From Clostridia bacterium (lineage in GTDB: Bacteria > Bacillota > Clostridia > Christensenellales > Aristaeellaceae), in NCBI GenBank assembly GCA_017470095.1, contig JAFUFC010000161.1:1-54593 (forward strand): DNA of 54,593 nt, given 5' to 3'. This document shows positions 15,860 to 23,910 of the stretch, piece by piece. The position numbers and the translations under genes were made by a program. Under the pieces are notes generated by a model. The model saw nothing but the letters and a program-made list of their open reading frames with translations. It did no database searches and was not told the DNA's origin. Each line of letters starts with the position of its first letter. The first letter of the stretch is position 1.

Positions 15860-16842
15860 AAGTTCTGGTTTTTGGCGCTGGGGTCATCGGCTGTTATCTG
15901 ACCCATGTGCTTTGCACGTCAGGCCAGGATGTGACGCTGCTGGCGCGCGGCGCATGGAAGGATACGCTTGAATCGCACGGGTTGGAGCTTCGCCATCATT
16001 TGCAGCGAAAGACCACCTTGGATCACCCAACTGTCACAGACCATATTGATCCCGCAATTCGCTGGGACGCTGTGTTTGCTGCCATGCCCTATCACCAAAT
16101 GCAGAAGATCCTGCCACAGCTTGCGCTGGCAAATACTGATCTGGTCGTCCTGATCGGAAACAACATGAGAGCAGCAGCCATGCAGAAGGAGCTTCTTCGG
16201 CTCTCTTCCACGCCGAAGGAGATTCTGTTTGCGTTTCAGGTGACGGGCGGCGATCGGCTCCAAGACCATGCCATCGTGGAGCGATTCGGAAAAGCGGGGC
16301 TGGATATCGGCGCACTCCACAGCCGTCCATCCCAGGCCGCACAGGAAAAACTAACGACGCTCTTCAAAAACACGGGATATAAAATGCGCTGGCAGCCGGA
16401 TATGGAAGCCTTTCTGTTTTGTCATCCCGCCGCGGTCCTTCCGATTGCCTATCTGGCCTATGCTTGCGACGGGGATTTGCGGCGGTCCACCCGGAAGCAG
16501 CGCAAGCAGATGCTGGACGCGCCTGCCGAAGCGTATGACAGGCTGATCCAGCTTGGCATTCCCATCCTGCCGGAAAAGGACGATCTGTTCTATCGTCCCG
16601 GCCCCCGCCGCTTTTTGATGCGCATCCTGTACTTTATCATGGCAAAGTCTTCCATTGGCGACCTGATTGCCTGCAACCATTGCCGTAACGCTGTCGCCGA
16701 GATGGAAATGCTGGATCGGGACTTCACGGCACTGCTGGAACGGGACGGAACGCCTTCTATGCCTGTATGGAACGCACTGAAGGCACAAATGCCCTCATGG
16801 GATAAACTGCATCAGGCTTATGACAAAAAGAGGAAGCAATGA
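15856..16842 (+). CDS. Ketopantoate-reductase-family oxidoreductase
   Basis: This protein of about 329 residues has the N-terminal dinucleotide-binding motif KVLVFGAGVIGCYLTHVL followed by VTLLARG, which in ApbA/PanE enzymes binds NADPH through the Arg. The C-terminal half is helical, as in the family. It is unlikely to be the vitamin B5 enzyme because its C-terminal domain is divergent and its neighbours are not pantothenate genes; reduction of a keto group on an unknown substrate is more likely. The start is TTG 15856, which overlaps the previous stop and has GGGAGG nine bases upstream; the longer upstream frame has no such site. Confidence 0.75.
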   Translation: MKVLVFGAGVIGCYLTHVLCTSGQDVTLLARGAWKDTLESHGLELRHHLQRKTTLDHPTVTDHIDPAIRWDAVFAAMPYHQMQKILPQLALANTDLVVLIGNNMRAAAMQKELLRLSSTPKEILFAFQVTGGDRLQDHAIVERFGKAGLDIGALHSRPSQAAQEKLTTLFKNTGYKMRWQPDMEAFLFCHPAAVLPIAYLAYACDGDLRRSTRKQRKQMLDAPAEAYDRLIQLGIPILPEKDDLFYRPGPRRFLMRILYFIMAKSSIGDLIACNHCRNAVAEMEMLDRDFTALLERDGTPSMPVWNALKAQMPSWDKLHQAYDKKRKQ

Positions 16843-16872
16843 AAATCAGCGCTTACGAAGGAGGCAAACGAA

Positions 16873-17667
16873 ATGAAACCCGATTATCAGAACTGGGTGC
16901 CCAAACCGATGGTCGCAGGGCTTTGGGCCGGAACAGCCATTACATTCATTTTATTCATTCTCCTGGGGGCGACGGGCCTGATCCTGCACGGAACGGCACG
17001 GCTGGTCTGCACGCTGGTGCTGGGCATCGGTACGCTTGTTCTGTTGTTCTTCTCGGTCTGGATGACGTCGCTGCACAAGGCCTTCGATTACAGCGGCAAG
17101 CGGAAAATGGCCAAGACCATCATTGACGGAACAGCGAAGTATGTAAAGTTGCCCGAAGGCGGCGTCGGATTGGACGTAGGCTGCGGAAGCGGCGCGCTGA
17201 CCATTGCCTGCGCCAAGCGGAATCCCAAGGCGAACATGGTAGGCTGCGATATCTGGAGCGGCGCATACAAGGCGGTCTTCTCCAAGAAGCGCTGTGAAGA
17301 TAACGCAAAAGCTGAGCGGACTGCCAACGTGCACTTCCAGGAGGGCAACGCGGTGCATCTGCCCTTCGCAGATGCATCTTTTGACGCAGTCACAAGCAAC
17401 TATGTTTATCACAACATCACCGGCTTCGATAAGCAGCAGCTTCTGTTGGAGACTCTGCGGGTATTGAAGAAGGGCGGCACCTTCGCCATCCATGACCTGA
17501 TGGGCAAGGCTCGCTATGGGGATATGGATGCTTTTGTTCGGAAGCTGAAAGAGGAGGGCTATGCGGAAGTTCGCCTGATCGACACAACGGACGGAACCTT
17601 CATGAGCAAACAGGAAGCCGCCTGGCTGGGCCTGAGCGGATCGACGCTGCTGGTGGGGAGGAAATGA
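16873..17667 (+). CDS. Membrane-anchored SAM-dependent methyltransferase
   Basis: This 264-residue protein has two N-terminal membrane segments (VAGLWAGTAITFILFILLG, then LVCTLVLGIGTLVLLFFSVW) followed by a Methyltransf_11-type domain with VGLDVGCGSGALTIACA, VGCDIWSGAY, FQEGNAVHLPFADASFDAV and RVLKKGGTFAIHDL. The anchor suggests a lipid or membrane-bound substrate. AAGGAGG precedes ATG 16873. The stop overlaps the ATG of the next methyltransferase, so the two are made together. Confidence 0.85.
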   Translation: MKPDYQNWVPKPMVAGLWAGTAITFILFILLGATGLILHGTARLVCTLVLGIGTLVLLFFSVWMTSLHKAFDYSGKRKMAKTIIDGTAKYVKLPEGGVGLDVGCGSGALTIACAKRNPKANMVGCDIWSGAYKAVFSKKRCEDNAKAERTANVHFQEGNAVHLPFADASFDAVTSNYVYHNITGFDKQQLLLETLRVLKKGGTFAIHDLMGKARYGDMDAFVRKLKEEGYAEVRLIDTTDGTFMSKQEAAWLGLSGSTLLVGRK

Positions 17668-18350
17668 ACATGTCACGGCATGATGAAATCAGGGCTTCGT
17701 ATAAGCAGCTCGGCAATATCGGCACCATGTACGACGGGATCGTGACCCGCTCAACGCTGATAGGGAAGCTGATGGACAGCCTGATCTGGGGTTTGGACGC
17801 GGAAAAGGCGGCGCAGTGGCTGAACGACGCGCTTGCCCCAATTCCTGCTGATTTTGCGGGAAAACTGCTGGAGGTACCTGTGGGCACGGGCGTGCTGACT
17901 ATGCCGCTGTACAAAAGTCTCCCGAAAGCATCAGTCACCTGCCTGGACTATTCCTCGGACATGATGGCGCATGCTGAAAAGCGAGCGGAAGCGATGGGCG
18001 TGCGTAACATAGCTTTCCGTCAGGGAGATGTCGGCGCATTGCCTTTTGAAGATGAAACCTTCGATATCGTGCTCTCCCTGAACGGTTTTCACGCCTTTCC
18101 CGATAAGGAAGCTGCTTATCGGGAGACCTGGCGGGTGCTCAAGAAAGGCGGCATTTTCTGCGGATGCTTTTACATCAAAGGGGAGTTCAGCAGAACCGAT
18201 TGGTTCGTGAAGCATATGTATGTCCCCAAGGGTTTCTTCACGCCACCCTTTGAAACGAAGTACAGTCTGGAAAGCAGATTGAAGGGCCTGTACCGGGAAA
18301 CAGAGGTGCACGCTGTCCGGGCCGAAGGGATCTTCCGGTGCGTAAAGTGA
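17664..18350 (+). CDS. Class I SAM-dependent methyltransferase, third in cluster
   Basis: This 228-residue protein has the SAM site LLEVPVGTGVLTMPLY, in which the usual DxGxGxG is EVPVGTG, then VTCLDYSSDMMAHAEKRA, FRQGDVGALPFEDETFDIVL and RVLKKGGIFCGCFYIKG. The motif I variant with Pro is also seen in the EIATGPG site of the methyltransferase at 9066, so the two may share a clade. ATG 17664 is coupled to the previous stop. This is the last intact gene of the long run; the next promoter begins 80 bases later. Confidence 0.82.
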   Translation: MNMSRHDEIRASYKQLGNIGTMYDGIVTRSTLIGKLMDSLIWGLDAEKAAQWLNDALAPIPADFAGKLLEVPVGTGVLTMPLYKSLPKASVTCLDYSSDMMAHAEKRAEAMGVRNIAFRQGDVGALPFEDETFDIVLSLNGFHAFPDKEAAYRETWRVLKKGGIFCGCFYIKGEFSRTDWFVKHMYVPKGFFTPPFETKYSLESRLKGLYRETEVHAVRAEGIFRCVK

Positions 18351-18431
18351 GCTTGCAGATCGTATCCAGCTCAGATTTGTGGGAGAAAAATTTGAAGAAA
18401 AACTTGATCGCTATTTGAGCAATATTGCGCA

Positions 18432-18482
18432 TTGACAGGCAGTACCGCGCATGGTATAATCCCATTGTTAGCCGCCTCTAAC
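18432..18482 (+). promoter_or_regulatory. Consensus promoter with operator at the start site
   Basis: TTGACA (18432-18437) and TATAAT (18455-18460), a perfect sigma-A pair with a 17-base spacer, are followed after six bases by GTTAG-CCGCCT-CTAAC (18467-18482). The palindrome covers the predicted start of transcription. The same layout is seen at 6596-6646. A strong promoter with an operator on the start site implies tight repression when the regulator is bound. Confidence 0.85.
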
Positions 18483-18520
18483 TTAAAAACGCAATCGGGC
18501 GGCATTCTTTCAGGACAGTG

Positions 18521-18536
18521 GTTAGTCTTAACTAAC
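18521..18536 (+). promoter_or_regulatory. Second operator-like palindrome before the DUF3793 start
   Basis: GTTAGTCTTAACTAAC is an inverted repeat with six-base arms. It ends just before the AGAGAGGG ribosome site of the gene at 18549. It is the fourth copy in the window of GTTAG-N6-CTAAC or a close variant. Confidence 0.7.
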
Positions 18537-18548
18537 AGAGAGGGTACT

Positions 18549-19129
18549 ATGTCAGATGAAATGGTGATCCGCTGCTGCGCGCCGACGCTGGCGGCGATCA
18601 AGACAGGGAGCCTGTTCAACTGTGCCTTTGAAAGCCAGGAGGAGTTAACGGGAAGCCTGCGCCTGATCAACCGGTGCCGCGGGCGTTTCCGCTGCGATAT
18701 CAAAATGGCAGGGCGCTGATTTACCTGTATCGGCCCCAAATGCTGGAGCGTGATTTGCAAAACCCCACTGCGGAAGGAATCCTTCGGGAAGCGGGATATC
18801 CCCAAGGAAAAACCATCGTGAGGATTGCTTATTTGATTCGCAGGCTTCGGGAAAGCGAATCTTTCCCGCATGAAATTGGCCTGTTCCTGGGCCATCCCGC
18901 AGTGGATGTGAAAGGGTTTATCGAGCGTGGCGAGTGCAAGTGCACGGGTTTATGGAAGGTGTTTGAAAGCGACGAAACCGAAGCGCAGCGGTATTTCGCC
19001 CGCTGCCGCCGCTGCACGGAAGGGTATCTGAAACGCAATCAGGAAGGATGGAGCCTGTCCCGGCTGACGATCCAGCCGCGGCAGTTTTCATACAAATCAA
19101 ATCCCGATGAAAGGAAGGTATGTGTATGA
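18549..19129 (+). pseudogene. DUF3793 protein with a frameshift
   Basis: The N-terminal part (CCAPTLAAIKTGSLFNCAFE, then EELTGSLRLINRC) and the rest (FPLRYQNGRALIYLYRP, FPHEIGLFLGHPAVDVKGFI, CTGLWKVFESDETEAQRYFA) together form a typical DUF3793 protein of about 193 residues. They are in different frames; the shift falls near 18670-18690, where one base is missing. DUF3793 genes commonly lie next to flavodoxin and iron-uptake genes in Firmicutes, as here. Its function is unknown. It is the first gene after the operator-bearing promoter. The break may be real or an assembly error. Confidence 0.8.
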
Positions 19130-19545
19130 GTAAACTGGCAGTGATCTATTGGAGCGGCACCGGCAACACGCAGGCCATGGCGGAGGCGGTCGCTGAAGGC
19201 GCGAAGGCAGCGGGAGCGGCGGTTGATCTGCTGACCTGTGCCAACGTGGGCGACATTTCCGCTTACGACGCAGTGGCGTTGGGTTGCCCCGCCATGGGCG
19301 CGGAGGAATTGGAGGACGGCGAATTTCTGCCCATGCTGGAAAGCATCGAAGGTTCGCTGGTCGGTAAAAAGGTGGCCCTGTTCGGTTCCTACGGCTGGGG
19401 AGACGGCGAATGGATGCGGACATGGGAAACACGCTGTGCCGAAAAGGGCATCGCCCTGGCCACGGATAGCGTGATTGTGAACGAAGCGCCGGATGACGAG
19501 GGCATCGAAAAGTGCAAAGCGCTGGGCACTTCCTTGACTGAATAA
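19126..19545 (+). CDS. Flavodoxin
   Basis: This protein of about 139 residues has the FMN phosphate loop VIYWSGTGNTQAMAEAV at the N-terminus, then VALGCPAMGAEELED and VALFGSYGWGDGEWM, which form the isoalloxazine-binding loops. It is a single-domain electron carrier that replaces ferredoxin when iron is short. ATG 19126 is preferred to ATG 19120 because AAGGAAGG lies at a better distance. It follows DUF3793 directly and shares its operator-bearing promoter, which supports metal-dependent control. Confidence 0.9.
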   Translation: MSKLAVIYWSGTGNTQAMAEAVAEGAKAAGAAVDLLTCANVGDISAYDAVALGCPAMGAEELEDGEFLPMLESIEGSLVGKKVALFGSYGWGDGEWMRTWETRCAEKGIALATDSVIVNEAPDDEGIEKCKALGTSLTE

Positions 19546-19565
19546 AAGAATTGGAGGATCAGGAA

Positions 19566-21998
19566 ATGAAAAATCGTATCGTATCCCGACTGGCAATCCT
19601 GGTGTGCGTATTCTGCCTGTTTGGTGTGATATCGATAGGGCATGCCGAACAGGGCGCGTATGTGTTGATGAACATTCCGTATGCGGCGTTTTATGAGGCG
19701 GACGTGACGGATGCTTCCGGCATCGACGCGGTCGCCTCTGCAACCCTGATGAAGCCCCGCACCATCGGCCTGGCGGGCGGCTCGTATCACGTGGACCCGG
19801 CAGGCAGCGACATCACCGGCGTGATCTTCCCGGTGTATGTGGAGGATATCAGCCTGCTTTCAACGCTGGGCGGCATAGAGATCACGGATGATAGCAGCGT
19901 CGAGATCACCGTAACCAATAAGGGCAAGGAATCCACCACCACCTTCACCGGCAGCGAAGTCCTGTTTGAAGCGCCGAGCTACAGCTGGTACACGCTGGCC
20001 GAAGCGCCTGCTGCGTATAAGACCCTTCATGCGGACGGCAGCTTCTACGCGATCAGCGGCGAGGTGGTCGCATTGGAGGGTTCTGCGTCCCTCGTCTATG
20101 ACCGTCACGCGGACGTCGTCATCAAGGTCAATGGCGTCGATGAAGCCTTGGCAGACAAGAACGTGAGCGGCGTGATCCTGGCGCTGGATGACGGAACAAA
20201 AGTTGGCCTGCGACACATCGCCAACCTCTGGCGGAAAACGGAGATCGGCTTTGCCCTGGACAGCGATGTCTGCGAAGCGGTGAAGGGGAAAACGATTATC
20301 GATATCGAGTACATCACATTAGACGGTATGTACGATCTTTCGGTCAATCTGCCCATTCCGACGGATGAAACGCTCCTCAAACTGACTGGCACGTATATTG
20401 AACTCTTCCCGCAATTTGCCAAGGAAGATTACAAGGATTACTGGATGGAGTGCATCAAGGCGTATGTGGACGACGACGCGACTGCCGAGATGTACTACGC
20501 CATGCTGACCGCCAACTATATGGGCACCCTGAAAGGCCAGGAAGCGGTTAAGGCTTACGCCGCCGATCCCACTGCCATGATCTTTGATTGCTTCTTTGAA
20601 AACGGCGTTGCGAAATTCACCGTCAGCGGCGACGTGATCGCCGGTGTGGATGCAGAGGGCAATGAGCTCTTCCGTCATACCTATCGTTTTGTGGAAGACC
20701 TGCCGGTATCCTTCTTCGGCCAGAATATCGGCACCAGCCTGCATGTCTATCAGACGGACGATGCGGACGCGGGCGCGTTCACTTATTTCGCCTTTGCGGA
20801 CGATACGCTGAAGGATACCTATCACATCGAATTCCGCTATGGCGAACACCTGGAAGACCTGGGTAATTATTCCGAAGGCGAATACGCCTATTGGCTGGCT
20901 GCGGGCATCAATGACGGCTACAAGGACAGCCAGATCAAAGCCTGCATCAAGCTGTTCGTGGACGAGAACGTGGGCGGACAGGAAGCGCAGGAAGAAGCCG
21001 CATCCAATCCGAACGGTGTTTTCCCTGCCATAGCCAGAGAGAATGGGACCACCTATGTCAGTCTGTTTGACATCATCGCGACGGAAGAATGGAATCCCCT
21101 CTGGGTTGATTATATTGGTGCTGTCATGGGTGAAGACGCAGCTCCCGCGATGGCTTCCGCCCTGCAGGGTTCCGTAACCAGCGATCTGCACGGCGAAGAG
21201 GCAATTGCAGCCTTTGCAAAGGGCGGCTATGCCTTTGACTGTCATTTCATCAACGGCGCGCAGAGCCTTACCTTCAAGGATAATACGGTCACGATTCTGA
21301 AGACCGACGGCACCCAGGAAACCCATACCTATGAATACCTGGGCCAGTACAACATTGGCGAAGGCGAAACCATGATGTACCAGGGCATGGAAATCCCCAT
21401 GGCCTTCCCGGTGGATGTCTATAAGAGCACAGATGAAGCGGGAGAGTTCAATTACTTCATGATGCGGGAGGACACCATGGACACCACCTGGCATCTGGAG
21501 TTCCGCTACGGCAGCGCCTTGGAAGCCCTGCAGGGCTACATGGTGGGGCCCTACGCCTACTGGCTGGCAGCCGGCATTGACGAAAGCGCCGACACCGACA
21601 CCATCAACAACGTGATCGAGCTGTTCTGCCTGGAAAACATGGATTATTCCGCCCATACCGATACCGCGCTGAATCAGATCAGAGACCTCGGTTTTGTGGG
21701 CACCTGGCAGGCGGATCTTTCCGCCTTTGGCGAAGCCTACGCCGCCATTGATCTGAGCATGACCATCGATGAAGCCGGCCACGGCATCACCATCATGAAC
21801 GGCGCGCAGACTGCGGACTTTGAAGCCTACGCCATCGACAACGGCGAAAAGGGCGACGGCATCGGTATTTATGTGGCGTACAGCAATCTGGAATTCGAGG
21901 CGGAAGCCGCGCCTTATACCATGACCGTAAACGATGCCGGGCAGACGGTTCTGACGCTGACAGCGGATGACGGAACCATCAGTTGGATAAAACAATAA
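19566..21998 (+). CDS. Secreted protein with Tp47-like N-terminus and two ZinT-like domains
   Basis: This 810-residue protein has a signal peptide (LAILVCVFCLFGVISIGHA, cut before EQGAYV). The N-terminal third (NIPYAAFYEADV, ASGIDAVASATLMKPRT, GGSYHVDPAGSDITGVIFPV) matches the Tp47 penicillin-binding-protein domains known from Treponema and many gut Firmicutes. Two repeats follow, each with TDD/TDE-x-G-x-F-Y-F, then TYHIEFRYG or TWHLEFRYG and YAYWLAAGI. This is the C-terminal pattern of ZinT/YodA and AdcA C-domains, which bind zinc through His residues. The combination suggests a surface metal-binding protein. Start is ATG 19566, with GGAGG upstream. The gene lies in the DUF3793-flavodoxin operon. 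Confidence 0.75.
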   Translation: MKNRIVSRLAILVCVFCLFGVISIGHAEQGAYVLMNIPYAAFYEADVTDASGIDAVASATLMKPRTIGLAGGSYHVDPAGSDITGVIFPVYVEDISLLSTLGGIEITDDSSVEITVTNKGKESTTTFTGSEVLFEAPSYSWYTLAEAPAAYKTLHADGSFYAISGEVVALEGSASLVYDRHADVVIKVNGVDEALADKNVSGVILALDDGTKVGLRHIANLWRKTEIGFALDSDVCEAVKGKTIIDIEYITLDGMYDLSVNLPIPTDETLLKLTGTYIELFPQFAKEDYKDYWMECIKAYVDDDATAEMYYAMLTANYMGTLKGQEAVKAYAADPTAMIFDCFFENGVAKFTVSGDVIAGVDAEGNELFRHTYRFVEDLPVSFFGQNIGTSLHVYQTDDADAGAFTYFAFADDTLKDTYHIEFRYGEHLEDLGNYSEGEYAYWLAAGINDGYKDSQIKACIKLFVDENVGGQEAQEEAASNPNGVFPAIARENGTTYVSLFDIIATEEWNPLWVDYIGAVMGEDAAPAMASALQGSVTSDLHGEEAIAAFAKGGYAFDCHFINGAQSLTFKDNTVTILKTDGTQETHTYEYLGQYNIGEGETMMYQGMEIPMAFPVDVYKSTDEAGEFNYFMMREDTMDTTWHLEFRYGSALEALQGYMVGPYAYWLAAGIDESADTDTINNVIELFCLENMDYSAHTDTALNQIRDLGFVGTWQADLSAFGEAYAAIDLSMTIDEAGHGITIMNGAQTADFEAYAIDNGEKGDGIGIYVAYSNLEFEAEAAPYTMTVNDAGQTVLTLTADDGTISWIKQ

Positions 21999-22042
21999 TT
22001 CTTGTTTTTCCAAATACTGTTTAAGGTCATTTGGAGGAGAAT

Positions 22043-22075
22043 CAGCCCCTGAAAAGAGCTTCAGGGGCTGGTTTC
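22043..22075 (+). terminator. Hairpin between the Tp47-ZinT gene and the ABC pair
   Basis: CAGCCCCTGAA (22043-22053) pairs perfectly with TTCAGGGGCTG (22060-22070) around AAGAGC, with GTTTCT after. The 11-bp stem is strong but the T-run is short, so it may end transcription only partly and lower expression of the ABC genes. Confidence 0.55.
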
Positions 22076-22097
22076 TGCCAAGAAGGAGAAGAGGAAC

Positions 22098-23909
22098 ATG
22101 GCCGCACGAAAAGAGAAAAAACAAAATGATTTGAAGGTACTGCTGAATTACGCTGGCAGTCACAGGAAACTGATCTTTCTGGGGCTTTTTCTGTCCGCTG
22201 TGGCGATGGTTCTGGGCATGGTGCCGTATATCTGCATCTGGCTGGTAGCCCGGGATCTGATTGCCGTGGCACCCAACTGGACGGAGGCGACAGGTATTGC
22301 AAGATACGGCTGGATGGCCTTCGGCTTTGCCTTTGCCGGGATCGTTGTGTATTTCGCCGCGCTGATGTGCACCCATCTGGCGGCATTCCGCACGGCTTCC
22401 AATATCCGCAAACAGGGCATGGCGCATCTGATGAAAGCCCCGTTGGGGTTCTTTGATTCCAACGCCTCGGGTCTTTTGCGCAACCGGCTGGACGGAGCGG
22501 CAGCAGAGACAGAAACGCTGCTGGCACACAACCTGGCGGATATTGTTGGCACCGTCGCCATGTTCATTGCCATGCTGGTACTGATGTTTGTGTTTGACTG
22601 GCGCATGGGCGCTGCGTGCCTGCTGGCGGCAGTCATCTCCATTGCCTCCATGGTCACCATGATGGGCGGAAAGAACGCCAAGCTGATGGCTGAATATCAG
22701 GCGGCCCAGGACGTGATGAGCAAGGCGGGCACCGAATACGTCCGGGGCATCCCGGTGGTAAAGGTGTTCCAGCAGACAGTATACTCCTTCAAGGCGTTTA
22801 AGGACGCCATTGAGGATTACAGCAAAAAGGCCGAGCAATATACGGACGGCGTATGCCGCGTGCCGCAGTCCGTGAATTTAACCTTCACCGAAGGAGCGTT
22901 TATTTTCCTGGTACCGGTGGCGCTGCTGCTGGCTCCGGCTGCGCTGACTGCTGGCAGCTTTGCCGGATTCGTCACCAATTTTGCCTTCTATGCCGTATTC
23001 TCCGCCATCATCTCCACTGCCCTGGCTAAGATCATGTTCGCCGCCAGCGGCATGATGCTGGCCAGCACGGCCCTGGGGCGGATCAACGAGGTCATGAGCG
23101 CGCCGACGCTGAAAATCGCAGATCACCCCGAAACGCCCCGGGACAACAGCGTTGAGTTCCAGGACGTGAGCTTCACCTATGACGGTGCGGAATTGCCCGC
23201 ATTGGATCACATATCCTTCCGGGTAGAGCCTGGCCAGACCGTGGCGCTGGTGGGGCCTTCCGGCGGGGGCAAGACCACCGCTGCCAGCCTGATCCCCCGC
23301 TTCTGGGATGTCACTTCCGGGACGGTGAAGGTAGGCGGTGTGGACGTGCGGAACACCGATCCTCACGTACTGATGGATCAGGTGGCCTTTGTGTTCCAGA
23401 ATAACCGCCTGTTCAAGGCGACCATCCTGGAAAATGTTCGCACAGCAAGGCCCAACGCCAGCCGGGAGGAAGTGGCAAGGGCCCTTTCCGCCGCTCAATG
23501 CGATGATATCATCGCCAAATTGCCCCACGGAATGGATACCCTGATCGGCACAGAGGGTACCTATCTTTCCGGCGGCGAGCAGCAGCGCATCGCTCTGGCC
23601 CGGGCAATTTTGAAGGACGCGCCCATTGTGGTGCTGGACGAAGCCACCGCCTTTGCCGATCCTGAGAATGAGGCCCTGATCCAGAAAGCTTTTGCCACGC
23701 TGACCAAAGATCGAACGGTCATTATGATCGCCCATCGTCTGTCCACCATCGTTCATGCAGACAAAATCATCGTGCTGGACGCCGGGCAGGTGCGGGAAGA
23801 AGGCACCCACAGCGAACTGCTGGAAAAGAACGGACTTTATGCCAGAATGTGGGCGGATTACCAGCAGGCGGTACAGTGGCGCATCGCATCCGCCGGGGAG
23901 GTAAAGTAA
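22098..23909 (+). CDS. ABC transporter, exporter fold, permease-ATPase (subunit 1)
   Basis: This 603-residue protein is a type IV (exporter-fold) ABC half-transporter with six membrane helices in the first 320 residues. The ATPase domain has Walker A ALVGPSGGGKTTAAS, signature YLSGGEQQRIALARA, Walker B PIVVLDEATAF and the H-loop MIAHRLS. The GGGKTTAASLIPRFWDV sequence resembles the YbtP/YbtQ and IrtA/IrtB group, whose heterodimers import siderophores despite the exporter fold, as well as peptide exporters. AAGGAG precedes ATG 22098. It pairs with the next gene one base later. Metal-regulated context favours a metallophore or related substrate; this is inference. Confidence 0.85.
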   Translation: MAARKEKKQNDLKVLLNYAGSHRKLIFLGLFLSAVAMVLGMVPYICIWLVARDLIAVAPNWTEATGIARYGWMAFGFAFAGIVVYFAALMCTHLAAFRTASNIRKQGMAHLMKAPLGFFDSNASGLLRNRLDGAAAETETLLAHNLADIVGTVAMFIAMLVLMFVFDWRMGAACLLAAVISIASMVTMMGGKNAKLMAEYQAAQDVMSKAGTEYVRGIPVVKVFQQTVYSFKAFKDAIEDYSKKAEQYTDGVCRVPQSVNLTFTEGAFIFLVPVALLLAPAALTAGSFAGFVTNFAFYAVFSAIISTALAKIMFAASGMMLASTALGRINEVMSAPTLKIADHPETPRDNSVEFQDVSFTYDGAELPALDHISFRVEPGQTVALVGPSGGGKTTAASLIPRFWDVTSGTVKVGGVDVRNTDPHVLMDQVAFVFQNNRLFKATILENVRTARPNASREEVARALSAAQCDDIIAKLPHGMDTLIGTEGTYLSGGEQQRIALARAILKDAPIVVLDEATAFADPENEALIQKAFATLTKDRTVIMIAHRLSTIVHADKIIVLDAGQVREEGTHSELLEKNGLYARMWADYQQAVQWRIASAGEVK

Positions 23910-23910
23910 G

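Noticed and set aside
20319..22838. Very long minus-strand frame opposite the Tp47-ZinT gene
   Set aside because: It is a shadow of the plus-strand gene in GC-rich DNA; the plus frame has a signal peptide, known domains and a ribosome site.
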